A stretch of 64,000 nt of DNA. It comes from Pseudomonas sp. URMO17WK12:I2. GTDB taxonomy: Bacteria > Pseudomonadota > Gammaproteobacteria > Pseudomonadales > Pseudomonadaceae. A program made the translations under genes and the position numbers. The first letter of the stretch is position 1. Each line of letters opens with the position of its first letter. The DNA is taken from the NCBI RefSeq assembly GCF_003253735.1, contig NZ_QKYW01000001.1:558001-622000 (forward strand). The letters are read 5' to 3'. The notes under the pieces are model-generated. The model made no database searches. It was not told where the DNA came from and was given only the letters and a program-made list of their open reading frames with translations. This document shows, piece by piece, positions 7,314 through 15,284 of this stretch.

Positions 7314-9379
7314 CCGGCAGCCATCTGGATCATGTTTTCGAGTTCGAGCGGGCTCATTGCTTTGCCGGTGTGGATTTCCACTTTCTCGACGTGCGTCCCG
7401 CGGTTCACGTTCTGGTTGTTCTGGATCGATTTCAGCAGTCCACCCTGTGGCACGGCCGTAGCCCGCTGGGGGCTCAGGGATGGGGTGCTTTCACTGATCG
7501 CTTGGCGGGCACGCTGGGTCTTGTCGCTGGCCTCTTGAGCCACCATCGATGCCTCAACCGCCGGGATCTGAGGCTGTACCGGCTGGGCAAGCATCAGCGG
7601 CATGGGCGCCGACCACTGCATGGCCTCGGCCGCGGTGGGGCCAGGCTGCGGCATGGCCATGCCCGGTAGCTGTGGCGGTGCCGGTACGTCACCGAAGGTG
7701 GTCTCGATATTCACGCCCGGGATGCTGTTTAGCATCTCGATCAGGCCGTTGATGGCCTTGTGGAAGATCCCCACGATGCCATCCCAGGCTGCCCGGGCCA
7801 TGTTCCCCCAGCCGCCCATGCTGTCGAACCAGGCGCTCAGCGCGGCCAACTGGTCGGACACCCACTGGAAGGCCTCGGTGTTGGTGATGGCCGCTACGAT
7901 CTCGTCCCAGTAGACGACAGCGGCCACCAGCGCAGCGCCCAGGGCGACCACGCCCAGCACCACCCACACGATGGGGTTGGCCAGCAGCGCGGCATTGACC
8001 AACCACAGCGCACCCTGCCACAGCAGCGAGGCGGTTTTCGCGATCCCCATCCAGGTGGCCATCAGGATCAGGCCACTGACGAACAGGCCGATGTACAGCG
8101 TATGCAGCAGGAAAGCGCCGATGCTGCGCCAGGCCACGATGTTCAGGCCCAGCCAGGCCAGCTTCGACAGACCCACCACCATGGTCATGGTCGAGACCAG
8201 GGCAATCACACCCATGATCGCCAGTGCCAGGATGCCGATAACCCGGGCCAGGTTCGGGAACATGAGCGTCCAGCGCATCAGGGTGCCGGCGATGTCCGTC
8301 AACCAGGTCATCAGCGGGGCCAGGATCGGGATCAGCACCTGGCCGAACGACACGCGCAGCGCCTGCACGGCGGCGCCGAACTGCTGCCATGGGTCGACCA
8401 TGGCTTTGGCCATCTTGTGCGCCTGCTCGAGGCCGCGCACTCGGCCCAGCTGATCGATGCCATTGGCCAGGCGTCCGGTGTCGCCCATCAGGGTGGTGAT
8501 CAGGCGCGCCGCCTCGCCGCCGAAGGCGTCGCGCAGCTTCTTGCCGTTGGCCTCGATCGACAGATCACCGAAGCGGCCCTTCAGCTTCTCCAGGATACCG
8601 AGCATCGGCAGCAGCCGGCCCTGCTGGTCGGTGAAGCTCATGCCCAACTTTTCCGAGGCGCCGGTGATGTTCTCGAAAAAGGCCTTGTACAGTCCGCCGG
8701 CCTCGCCGCCTTCCATGGTGCTGCCGAGCGTGCCGAGCACGGCCATCTGCTCGGCCAGGCTCACACCGGCGGTGCTGGCCAGGCCGCCGGCGGCCTTGAA
8801 AGCCTCGCCGATCTGGTCGCCACTGGTGCGGAACAGCTGCACGGCCATGGCCGTCTGGCCGGCCAGGTTCTCGACCCAGGCGCCTTTGCCCATGGCGTCG
8901 GCCTGGCCCTTGAACAGGTTGTACATGGTGCCGACGTATGCGCCCATGGTGTCGGCGTCGGCCTTGGTGGCCTTGGCCAGCACGTTGCTGGCGTTCGTAA
9001 AGGTCGCCAGCTGGGTGCCAGTCAGCCCCTTGATCGCGCCCTCGATGCTGTAGGCCGAGGCCACGAAGTCCCGGGCATTGGCGCCGTAGGCGACGGAAAA
9101 GGCCAGCGACTTGCGGTTCAACGAGTCCAGGGCATCCTCGGCAACGCCCAGGCTGCGCACCTCGCCCAGGGCGCGGTTCTGCTCCAGGGCGGGCTCCATT
9201 GCTTTGCTGATGGCCACGCCGGCGCCCACCATCGCGGCCAGGCCAATGCCCGACTGCTTGATGTACTTCTCGCTTTGGTCGGCGAGATCGGAAAACTTCA
9301 TCTGCACCTTGGCGAGCGGCGCGGTTACCTGCTCGTTCAGACGCATGATGAAGTTCAAGCGGGCGCTACGATCGGCCAT
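7310..9379 (-). CDS. Tail tape measure protein
   Basis: A 689-residue protein that sets tail length and is ejected ahead of the DNA. The N-terminus (MADRSARLNFIMRLNEQ) leads into the conserved tape-measure core with a helical, alanine/glycine-rich sequence (residues ~100-340; GEAFKAAGGLASTAGVSLAEQ). Several strongly hydrophobic segments between about residues 365 and 500 would act as membrane-inserting parts. The C-terminus is proline/glutamine-rich and ends in a short helix. It follows the frameshifting tail-assembly chaperone gene with a 6-bp gap, the standard gene order. A 615-codon open frame on the opposite strand is only a GC-driven shadow. Confidence 0.92.
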   Translation of the reverse strand: MADRSARLNFIMRLNEQVTAPLAKVQMKFSDLADQSEKYIKQSGIGLAAMVGAGVAISKAMEPALEQNRALGEVRSLGVAEDALDSLNRKSLAFSVAYGANARDFVASAYSIEGAIKGLTGTQLATFTNASNVLAKATKADADTMGAYVGTMYNLFKGQADAMGKGAWVENLAGQTAMAVQLFRTSGDQIGEAFKAAGGLASTAGVSLAEQMAVLGTLGSTMEGGEAGGLYKAFFENITGASEKLGMSFTDQQGRLLPMLGILEKLKGRFGDLSIEANGKKLRDAFGGEAARLITTLMGDTGRLANGIDQLGRVRGLEQAHKMAKAMVDPWQQFGAAVQALRVSFGQVLIPILAPLMTWLTDIAGTLMRWTLMFPNLARVIGILALAIMGVIALVSTMTMVVGLSKLAWLGLNIVAWRSIGAFLLHTLYIGLFVSGLILMATWMGIAKTASLLWQGALWLVNAALLANPIVWVVLGVVALGAALVAAVVYWDEIVAAITNTEAFQWVSDQLAALSAWFDSMGGWGNMARAAWDGIVGIFHKAINGLIEMLNSIPGVNIETTFGDVPAPPQLPGMAMPQPGPTAAEAMQWSAPMPLMLAQPVQPQIPAVEASMVAQEASDKTQRARQAISESTPSLSPQRATAVPQGGLLKSIQNNQNVNRGTHVEKVEIHTGKAMSPLELENMIQMAAG

Positions 9380-9385
9380 CAGTTC

Positions 9386-9837
9386 CTATCCGTTCAATGC
9401 GTGCGCGATGCCGTTGGCGATCGCTATTTCCATTCGCCGCCAGTACTCGTCATCGAGCCATTTGGCGGTGCCCAGCACCTCGGCCGTGGGCTCGATGCCG
9501 GGCATCCAGCGGCCGGCCAAGGCCAGCAGCTGGCCCAGGCCGTCCTCGGTCAATCGTTCGGCGTGGTCGAGCGCTTTTTTACGGTCACTTCAACGTCCGG
9601 GGCGTAATCCTCGAGCAGCACGCCAGCGAGCTGCATAACCATCAGCGGGTTGGCCAGCAACGGGCGCAGCGCGTCTTTCTGGTCAGCCTTGACGGTGCCG
9701 GTCAGCAGGTTGTGCGCCGGCGCGACCTTGTTGGTCGGGGTCATGGCGTTGAAGTACTTGGTCACGTCCTGGGCGGTCAGGTTGAAGCTGAACTCGGTTT
9801 CGCCGATCTCGAGATCGATGGTGCGGCTGGCGGTCAT
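9386..9837 (-). CDS. Tail assembly chaperone, long form made by -1 frameshift (150 aa)
   Basis: This entry spans both frames. The zero-frame product is 95 residues (9550-9837), MTASRTIDLEIGETEFSFN..., ending TTPND. At codons 86-88 the zero frame reads GTA AAA AAG, which contains the classical slippery heptamer A AAA AAG (9580-9574). A -1 shift there opens 62 further sensible codons (ALDHAERLTEDGLGQLLALAG... to AIANGIAHALNG) ending at TAG 9388-9386, 6 bp before the tape measure ATG. Short and long forms coating the tape measure are the rule in lambda G/GT and P2 E/E'. The frame continuity and position make this assignment strong though unproven experimentally. Confidence 0.85.
9574..9580 (-). 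promoter_or_regulatory. Programmed -1 ribosomal frameshift site A AAA AAG
   Basis: The heptamer lies in frame as xxA AAA AAG within the tail assembly chaperone gene, 25 bp before the zero-frame stop. It is followed by a GC-rich segment (GCGCTCGACCACGCC) that could form a stimulatory structure. Confidence 0.8.
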
Positions 9838-9852
9838 GGTCAGATCCTTGGG

Positions 9853-10341
9853 TCAAAGTGGATTGGGTTGCCGCGGGAGCACGTTGCGCACGTACGCCTG
9901 CAGGCCGATCAGCATTTGCCGGGTCAGGGCAAGCTGGTCGCGGAGGGTGAAATAATCCTGTCGAGCGTCTGCTGTGAGTTCGGCGGTTCCTGCATCAGCC
10001 ACGCCGGCGGCGCCGGGATCGGCATGCACAGTGGCGGGGGCGGCGCAGGTGGCTGCGAGGCGCAGCCGCTGACGGCCAGCAGCAACATCAGCGCGCAGCT
10101 GCTTGTTCTGATCGAGCGCATGGTTCAGTTCCTGGGTGTTGGTGGTGTCGAGCTGCTCGAGCTCGATCAGCAGCTCGCGGCCGAGGCGCAGCGTTTCGCG
10201 CAGCGAATCCACTGCAGCGGTCTGGGTTTTGGCGGTGGCCACCGCCGTGTCGCGGTCGGCCGATACGTTGTCGAGGCGCCACAGCACGGCCAGCAGAGCC
10301 AGCACCAGGAACGCGACCAGGTAGCGCGGAAATCCAGTCAT
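9853..10341 (-). CDS. Rz-like i-spanin (inner membrane lysis protein)
   Basis: A 162-residue protein with an N-terminal membrane anchor (FPRYLVAFLVLALLAVLW) followed by a long helical periplasmic region with heptad-like hydrophobic spacing (SLRETLRLGRELLIELEQL, NHALDQNKQLRADV). This is the architecture of phage Rz proteins, which join inner and outer membrane in the last step of lysis. The ATG at 10341 overlaps the endolysin stop as ATGA; a GTG 9 bp upstream is possible. A lipoprotein gene is embedded in the +1 frame, as is typical of Rz/Rz1 pairs. Confidence 0.85.
   Translation of the reverse strand: MTGFPRYLVAFLVLALLAVLWRLDNVSADRDTAVATAKTQTAAVDSLRETLRLGRELLIELEQLDTTNTQELNHALDQNKQLRADVAAGRQRLRLAATCAAPATVHADPGAAGVADAGTAELTADARQDYFTLRDQLALTRQMLIGLQAYVRNVLPRQPNPL
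9924..10121 (-). CDS. Rz1-like o-spanin lipoprotein, embedded in Rz
   Basis: A 65-residue frame lying wholly inside the Rz gene in another register. It starts MRSIRTSSCALMLLLAVSGC, a signal peptide ending in a lipobox (AVSGC), followed by a proline-rich stretch (QPPAPPPPLCMPIPAPP). A short, proline-rich outer-membrane lipoprotein nested in an i-spanin gene is the diagnostic layout of Rz1. It would bind Rz across the periplasm and complete lysis. Confidence 0.85.
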   Translation of the reverse strand: MRSIRTSSCALMLLLAVSGCASQPPAPPPPLCMPIPAPPAWLMQEPPNSQQTLDRIISPSATSLP

Positions 10342-10889
10342 CGGGCGCACCAGTCAGCCTCGGCCAGGCGCCGGCGGTGCAGGCCACGCACGAAAACAGG
10401 CTTGCCCTGGGCGTCCTTCACGTAGGCCCATACCGGTTTGCCGCCAGGGGCCCAGGCGAGCGCCTTGCAGCCGGCGGCGATATCGCCGGCGTTGATCAGG
10501 CCCACAGCCCGGCTTGCGCAGGTGGTGGGCACGCCGAAGTTATGGGCGTGGCTGCTCAGGGCGTCGAAAGTGTTCTGGCTGATCGCCGGGTTGGTCAGGC
10601 AGTCCGCCAGGCGCAGCTGGTCGTGCTCGACCACCAGGCGCTCGACCTCGGCGCAGCGCTCGTCCGACCAGAAGTCGCCGACCACCACCGGATGTGGGCT
10701 GGTGTGGCGGGTGATGCCCTTGCACACGGTCGGCAGGCCACCGGCCAGGCGATCGGCATAGACCACGTTCTGGCCCTCGCCTTCCCACATGCCCAGGAAC
10801 GCCTGCAGCTGGGGGCTGAACATGTTCAGGGCGCCACTGCCGATCAGCAGCGCCCCGGCGCTGGTGGCAACTTTCGCGCGCAGGTTCAT
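10338..10889 (-). CDS. Endolysin, GH24 lysozyme (probably signal-arrest-release type)
   Basis: A 183-residue muramidase. Glu36 in the W-E-G motif, Asp46 and Thr54 in the LPTVCKGIT segment form the usual E/D/T catalytic set of phage lysozymes. The spacing is slightly longer than in P21 or T4. The N-terminus (AKVATSAGALLIGSGALNMF) is weakly hydrophobic, glycine- and alanine-rich, as in SAR endolysins that are exported by the Sec system and released from the membrane when the holin depolarises it. Five further cysteines may allow disulphide switching. It lies between holin and spanin genes with 4-bp overlaps. Confidence 0.88.
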   Translation of the reverse strand: MNLRAKVATSAGALLIGSGALNMFSPQLQAFLGMWEGEGQNVVYADRLAGGLPTVCKGITRHTSPHPVVVGDFWSDERCAEVERLVVEHDQLRLADCLTNPAISQNTFDALSSHAHNFGVPTTCASRAVGLINAGDIAAGCKALAWAPGGKPVWAYVKDAQGKPVFVRGLHRRRLAEADWCAR

Positions 10890-11092
10890 GGCTTAGGCTT
10901 CCACTCGCGCAGCATCTGCCGGTACTTCGGAACCAGCAGAACGATCTGCAGCAGCATGTAGAGCGCGGTCAGCCCGTAGGCCACCGCCGACCAGTCGATA
11001 GCACCGGTCGCGCCGGTGGCGGCAACGCCCAGGGCGGGCGATGCTTTCGCAATGGCGAGCGCGGTGTCCTGGGCAACCTGGTTTGCGCTCAT
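10886..11092 (-). CDS. Holin
   Basis: A 68-residue protein starting MSANQVAQDTALAIAKASP, with one clear transmembrane segment (VAYGLTALYMLLQIVLLV), possibly a second weak one (the glycine/alanine-rich stretch before it), and a basic C-terminal tail (PKYRQMLREWKPKP). Size, topology and its place immediately upstream of the endolysin identify it as the holin timing lysis. The start at 11092 overlaps the preceding stop by 4 bp; an upstream in-frame start at 11125 is inside that gene. Confidence 0.8.
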   Translation of the reverse strand: MSANQVAQDTALAIAKASPALGVAATGATGAIDWSAVAYGLTALYMLLQIVLLVPKYRQMLREWKPKP

Positions 11093-11301
11093 CGATGAGC
11101 CCCTTTTTCGAAAGTGGTCTGGCATGGCACGCAGCGGGTCATGCCGCCCAGCGCTTGGCGCGCCGCCGGAATCTCCCGATCGCAGTCCTGGCAGTGGGTC
11201 AGGCTGGGGCCCGTTGAGCGCGGCCGGGCCAGCTGGGCGGCGATGGCCTGGTCACGCTGACGCTGCTCCAAGGCCTGGGCGCGGTCGAACGGGCAGGTCA
11301 T
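11089..11301 (-). CDS. TraR/DksA-family zinc-finger protein
   Basis: A 70-residue protein with a C4 zinc finger of the DksA/TraR kind (C-x2-C-x17-C-x2-C; CQDC...CVPC) near residues 37-60, preceded by a short helical segment with repeated Q/R. Phage-borne TraR-like proteins bind in the RNA polymerase secondary channel and mimic DksA with ppGpp. Such genes are common between tube and lysis genes in P2/HP1-like phages. Coupled to both neighbours by short overlaps. Confidence 0.85.
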   Translation of the reverse strand: MTCPFDRAQALEQRQRDQAIAAQLARPRSTGPSLTHCQDCDREIPAARQALGGMTRCVPCQTTFEKGAHR

Positions 11302-11750
11302 CAGCGCAGGCCCTCGATCTCGGTTGCGTCGAGGTACGGCACGCCGTTGATGCGGATGAAGTCCGGCGAGGTCACGTCGAACGGCACCTTGTGCTTGCTC
11401 TTCTCGCCGCCCTTGCTGTCGATGTTCAGCAGGCTGGACACCTTGAGCTTCAGCCCGAAGGCCTCCACGCGCAGCTCCTCGTCCCCGGCCTTGGCGAAAA
11501 ACACGCTGTCGAACGGCTCCAGGGCTCGGAAGCTGCCAGCACGGCGCGCCGCCTCGATCAGCAGGGTGAAATTGCTGGTATCCAGCTCCAGCTCGCCGGA
11601 TGCGCTCACGTCGCCGTCGACGTGGCCATTGGGTACGCCCTTGTCCTGGGCAACGGCCGAGTTATCGGTGATGTCCAGGGTGGCGGTCTCGACGTGAACC
11701 AGCAGGTCGCCAATGTTCACGTCGAAGTTTTTGCCGCTGATACGTGCCAT
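11301..11750 (-). CDS. Tail tube protein (DUF2597 family)
   Basis: A 149-residue protein starting MARISGKNFDVNIGDLLVHVE, matching the DUF2597 family that follows the DUF2586 sheath in HP1-type phages. The beta-rich sequence with SGELELDTSNFTLLIEAARRAGSF and a conserved FDVTSPDFIRINGVPYL end is in keeping with a tube subunit. It forms the inner tube through which DNA passes. It follows the sheath with a 6-bp gap. Confidence 0.85.
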   Translation of the reverse strand: MARISGKNFDVNIGDLLVHVETATLDITDNSAVAQDKGVPNGHVDGDVSASGELELDTSNFTLLIEAARRAGSFRALEPFDSVFFAKAGDEELRVEAFGLKLKVSSLLNIDSKGGEKSKHKVPFDVTSPDFIRINGVPYLDATEIEGLR

Positions 11751-11756
11751 GCGGGC

Positions 11757-12875
11757 TTACTCCGATTCGTCGGTGGAAAGGTCGAGCGCGATGTTCGCGG
11801 TCAGGTCTTTAGGGCAGTTGTGCGGGCGCAGCTTCAGATAGGCCTCGACCTTGGTCTTGCTCATCCACACCAGCTGCACGTCGCCGTCGACCGGGGTCTG
11901 GATCTCGCCCGGGAACTGCTGGCCAGCGAACAGCACCGACTTGGCCATGGCGCGCAAAGGGGCCATCAGGGCGCTGGTGTTGGCGGCCATGCTGTTGGGG
12001 GTGTTGTTCAGGCGGCGATCGGCAACGCGCTGGATCAGCAGCACACGCACGCGGCGGGCGGCCTTGTCGGCGATGCGCAGGTACTCGACTACCTGGAAGT
12101 CGCTGCCCGGGGCGTCCAGCATGTTGCCGTCGCCCCAGAACACGCCCGGGTAGTCCGGATAGGTCTGCGGTACCGAGAAGCGCGCCTTGTCCAGTTCGGC
12201 CAGGTAGGCGTCGGGCAGCGGCACGCCGTCTTTGTCTTTCGGCTTGGCGCCCAAGCCCACCACGGCGCCGGTGGCCACACGCATGGGGCTGTCGGCGATG
12301 CTTACGGCAGCGTTGGCCAGGCGGCCAGCCAGTACACCCAGGTCGTTGCCGTGCAGTTGCGGCACTGCCAGCACGCGGGGCGCGGCGATGTCCTTGGTGA
12401 TGGCCCGCTGCGCTACCAGGTAGGCCGGCCAGTCCTGGGTCGCCTGCTCGATCCCGGGGGTGCAAGCCATCACGAAAGTGCGGCGGCCGTAGGTGTTGTT
12501 CAGCGCGACGGCGGCGCCGTGCATTTCCACCAGCTCGGCACCGGCGGACACCGGCGCGGTGATCACCACGCCCTCGACCGAATAGCCTTGCTGCTGGGCG
12601 TGCTCGAGCGCTTCCTGCCAGGTCACGTCGTCAGCGATCGGCGCGGCCAGGCAGGCCCAGCGGTCGCCGCCGTTCTGGCGAGCGGCGGTGATCTGGGTCT
12701 TCAGATCACTGGGCGGCACGCCCAGCTCGCCGTCCAGGTCGCTCTGCGTGTTCAGGGGGATCAGTTTGCCGATGCCCTTTGGGGCCGGGCCGATGAAAAG
12801 GAAATAGCGCTCGATCTCGGTCACGGCACCCTGGCCGAGGTTGAGATTGTTGACGCTGACTTTACCGAGTGCCAT
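11757..12875 (-). CDS. Tail sheath protein (DUF2586 family)
   Basis: A 372-residue protein starting MALGKVSVNNLNLGQGAVTEIERY. The DUF2586 family is the contractile sheath of HP1-like phages and differs from the P2 gpFI sheath. Recognisable segments include RYFLFIGPAPKGIGK, the central TFVMACTPGIEQATQDWPAYL and the C-terminal RRVRVLLIQRVADRRLNNTPNS. The sheath-tube pair next to P2-type head-completion genes marks the phage as HP1-like rather than strictly P2-like. Confidence 0.88.
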   Translation of the reverse strand: MALGKVSVNNLNLGQGAVTEIERYFLFIGPAPKGIGKLIPLNTQSDLDGELGVPPSDLKTQITAARQNGGDRWACLAAPIADDVTWQEALEHAQQQGYSVEGVVITAPVSAGAELVEMHGAAVALNNTYGRRTFVMACTPGIEQATQDWPAYLVAQRAITKDIAAPRVLAVPQLHGNDLGVLAGRLANAAVSIADSPMRVATGAVVGLGAKPKDKDGVPLPDAYLAELDKARFSVPQTYPDYPGVFWGDGNMLDAPGSDFQVVEYLRIADKAARRVRVLLIQRVADRRLNNTPNSMAANTSALMAPLRAMAKSVLFAGQQFPGEIQTPVDGDVQLVWMSKTKVEAYLKLRPHNCPKDLTANIALDLSTDESE

Positions 12876-12887
12876 GTGGGTGCCTCG

Positions 12888-13577
12888 TTAGCGGGGAGAG
12901 TTAAGGATTTGCTGCAGCACCAGGTGCACCAGGTGCGATACCTCGCTGGGCGATGCGCCCAGGAAATCGCGCTTTGGCAGCTTGATGTCCCAGCTGGTCG
13001 GGCCTGGCTTGTCGCCCTTCAGCGCACGGATCAGCAGCCCAGCCTGGCCAAAGCGCACGTGCTCCTTGATCCAGTTCACCGAGGCGCGCTGCCAGCGGGT
13101 CTTGCCTTGCTTGTTCACGCGGGGCAGGCGGATCCGGAAGCCCAGGCGGCGCAGGCGCTTGGCCTGCTCGTCGGTGCTTGGCGCGTCGACGTTCACCGGG
13201 TTGGCCTTACGGGCCATCGCGGCAGTCATGCGCTCGGTGCGGCCGTGGTGGTGCTGGTCGGCGATCCAGCCCTGTAGGCCGTTTTTCCAGCCGAGGGTCG
13301 CCTGTTCGTCCGAAAGCTGGACGACGTTCAGGTACTTGTTCTTGATCAGGCCGCTAAGCATCTTGCGGCGGCCCTTGCGCTTGGCTTTGGCCGGTTCGTA
13401 GGCCGAGCCGTCCAGGTTGGTCTGCTTGCGCACGCGCTGGTTACTCATCGAGCGCACGCGCTTGCTGACGGTGTTCAACAGGCGCCGGCGCAGCTTGGGC
13501 GTCAGCTCCAGGAGGGCCAGCTGGGTTTTCACGTCCAGCATGCCGTCCATGCGAAAGTCGAAGGTGTTACGCGCCAT
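12888..13577 (-). CDS. Virion morphogenesis / tail completion protein S
   Basis: A 229-residue basic protein starting MARNTFDFRMDGMLDVKTQL. It is related to P2 gpS (phage virion morphogenesis family), which adds the tail-to-head joining region, and is about 80 residues longer, as in HP1-like phages. Basic helical segments (KLRRRLLNTVSKRVRSMSNQ, AKRKGRRKMLSGL) are typical. The ATG at 13577 overlaps the gpR-like gene by 11 bp; the longer frame start is less likely. Confidence 0.8.
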   Translation of the reverse strand: MARNTFDFRMDGMLDVKTQLALLELTPKLRRRLLNTVSKRVRSMSNQRVRKQTNLDGSAYEPAKAKRKGRRKMLSGLIKNKYLNVVQLSDEQATLGWKNGLQGWIADQHHHGRTERMTAAMARKANPVNVDAPSTDEQAKRLRRLGFRIRLPRVNKQGKTRWQRASVNWIKEHVRFGQAGLLIRALKGDKPGPTSWDIKLPKRDFLGASPSEVSHLVHLVLQQILNSPR

Positions 13578-14016
13578 AGCTGGCCACCTCGCCGTGCTCG
13601 GCGACCCACAGGTCAAACGGCACGAACGCCCAGCGCTTGCCGAAGGCTTCGATCTCGCCGTCTGCCTGCTCGGCCAGGTATTGAGGCTCGACGAACTCCA
13701 GGGACAGCTCGACGTCGGCCAGGTCGTTGTCCAGCTGCTCGATGTCGAACGTAGGCGCCGGCAGCGCGTGATCGGCTCGGCTTTCGTCGTGGTTCTCCAG
13801 CCAGCTGCCGACCAGGGCCATCAGCCGGCCCGGGTGGTCGGCGAAGCGCTCGAGCACCACCACGGCGCGATAGCGCATGTCGCCCAGGTGCAGCCCCTGC
13901 AGGTCGTCCTTCCAGACCAGATCCAGGGTCACCTGCTCGGCCCAGCTGTCCAGCTGCTCGGCGGACACCAGCTGGCACTGCAGCAGGTAGGCGGTCAGGG
14001 CGCGCAGCTTGTTCAT
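13567..14016 (-). CDS. Tail completion protein R
   Basis: A 149-residue acidic protein starting MNKLRALTAYLLQCQLVSAE, matching the P2 gpR tail completion family (LRALTAYLL, YRAVVVLERFADHPGRLMALVGSWLE split across the domain). gpR and gpS terminate the tube and allow head attachment. The ATG at 14016 overlaps the gpL-like stop as ATGA. Confidence 0.85.
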   Translation of the reverse strand: MNKLRALTAYLLQCQLVSAEQLDSWAEQVTLDLVWKDDLQGLHLGDMRYRAVVVLERFADHPGRLMALVGSWLENHDESRADHALPAPTFDIEQLDNDLADVELSLEFVEPQYLAEQADGEIEAFGKRWAFVPFDLWVAEHGEVASYGA

Positions 14017-14474
14017 AGCAGCGCCGCCGTGATGCGGCCGCGGCCCTGGATCGAACGCACCGCCTGCTGGGAAAAGGCCAGGAACTGCTCGCGGGTCTCC
14101 GGGCTTTCCTTGGCGACGTTGGCGGCCTCGGCGCGGCGGTTCACGGTGGCGAACTGCTGCAGCAGGTATGCCTTGGCACGGCAGTACACGGCGCGCTTGT
14201 AGGTGGCGGCCATGTGGGTGCGCTCGGGCAGCACCAGGGGATCGGCCGCTGCCACATTTGTGATGCCGGCGGCTATCCACTGGGTTTTGCGCTTGGCCAG
14301 GTCGCTGTTGACCTCGCCCATGGCGATTGCCAAACCATCGGCCAGCAATTCCACCAGGTACTCCGCCGGCAGGCGGTAGCCCTTCTGGAACTCGGCAACG
14401 GAGAGATCCGGCCAGAAGCCGTCATTCTCGATCGCCTGTTCCACCAGGTTGGTGGGTTTGCCGGAAAAGCTCAT
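14013..14474 (-). CDS. Head completion/stabilisation protein L
   Basis: A 153-residue protein starting MSFSGKPTNLVEQAIENDGF. P2 gpL-type proteins plug the portal vertex after packaging. The conserved FWPDLSVAEFQKGYRLP, the RAVYCRAKAYLLQQFATV helix and the FLAFSQQAVRSIQGRGRI end fit the family. The start at 14474 was chosen over an upstream in-frame codon because of family length. Confidence 0.88.
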   Translation of the reverse strand: MSFSGKPTNLVEQAIENDGFWPDLSVAEFQKGYRLPAEYLVELLADGLAIAMGEVNSDLAKRKTQWIAAGITNVAAADPLVLPERTHMAATYKRAVYCRAKAYLLQQFATVNRRAEAANVAKESPETREQFLAFSQQAVRSIQGRGRITAALL

Positions 14475-14573
14475 TGCTGGCCGCTCGAATAGGGCGGGGT
14501 GACTGCCTTCGGTGGTAACGGGCTGCACGCAGCCGTTACACCTCGACAGGCCCCGCTGGGGGTGGGTAGACGG

Positions 14574-15284
14574 TTACTCGGGAGTGCCTTCGGCCTGCTG
14601 CTTGCGCAGCGCCTTGCGGGCACCCTCCAGGCGGGTGTTAACGCCGATCTCGGCATACAGCGCAGTGGCGCGCTCAAAGTGGGGAATGGCCTTGGCCCAT
14701 TCCTTCTCGTCCATGGCCAGGATGCCGAGCACCTTGTGGTACCGGGCCGGGATGCGCTCGAACAGCTTCCATTCGCCATCCACCAGGGGCAGCAGGTTGG
14801 AAACGTAGGGTTCGGGACTGCGGCCGGCCTTGTACTCGGCCTCGGCCCACTCGATCACCTCATCCGCCACGAAGGTCTGGATGTTGCGATTGAAGCGCTC
14901 CGGCAGCGTCTGTCCCTGCGCCATGGCGAAGGTAGCCAGCTCCAGGCCCTGTTCGAACTGCGCGGTATCGAACAGCCACACCAGGACGTACACCAGTACC
15001 GGGTTGGCGTAGTTCAGGCCGCTCTCGCGGTAGCGCTGCACATACTCCAGGTACTTGGGCAGCAGCTCGTCGCGCTTCAGCTGCTGACGCAGCTCGCGGC
15101 TGTCGATCTGGCTGATTCGCTCCAGATCGGCGGCCAGCGAGGCCTCCATCAGCTTGAGGTGCTTCTGCGCGTTGGCCGGGCTGCTCAGAGCATTGACAGC
15201 GGTGTAGGGCTCGACGGCAGGTGCCACGCTGGCGGCAACGCCTCCGGCGAGCACAGCGCGCTTGTGGCGCAGGGCGAGGCTCAC
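14574..15284 (-). CDS. Terminase small subunit M
   Basis: A 236-residue protein (MSLALRHKRAVLAGGVAAS) of the P2 gpM family, which also carries endonuclease activity in P2. Conserved parts are KHLKLMEASLAADLERISQ, the LPKYLEYVQRYRESGLNYAN segment and VLVWLFDTAQFEQGLELATF. It overlaps the capsid gene stop by 4 bp. With the plus-strand P subunit it cuts and packages DNA. Confidence 0.88.
   Translation of the reverse strand: MSLALRHKRAVLAGGVAASVAPAVEPYTAVNALSSPANAQKHLKLMEASLAADLERISQIDSRELRQQLKRDELLPKYLEYVQRYRESGLNYANPVLVYVLVWLFDTAQFEQGLELATFAMAQGQTLPERFNRNIQTFVADEVIEWAEAEYKAGRSPEPYVSNLLPLVDGEWKLFERIPARYHKVLGILAMDEKEWAKAIPHFERATALYAEIGVNTRLEGARKALRKQQAEGTPE

Noticed and set aside
7760..9607. 615-codon plus-strand frame
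   Set aside because: Antisense to the tape measure gene, rich in His/Gln/Gly from reversed Ala/Leu codons; no domain.
11016..13277. 753-codon plus-strand frame
   Set aside because: It lies opposite the well-recognised holin, DksA-like, tube, sheath and S genes; a GC-skew shadow.
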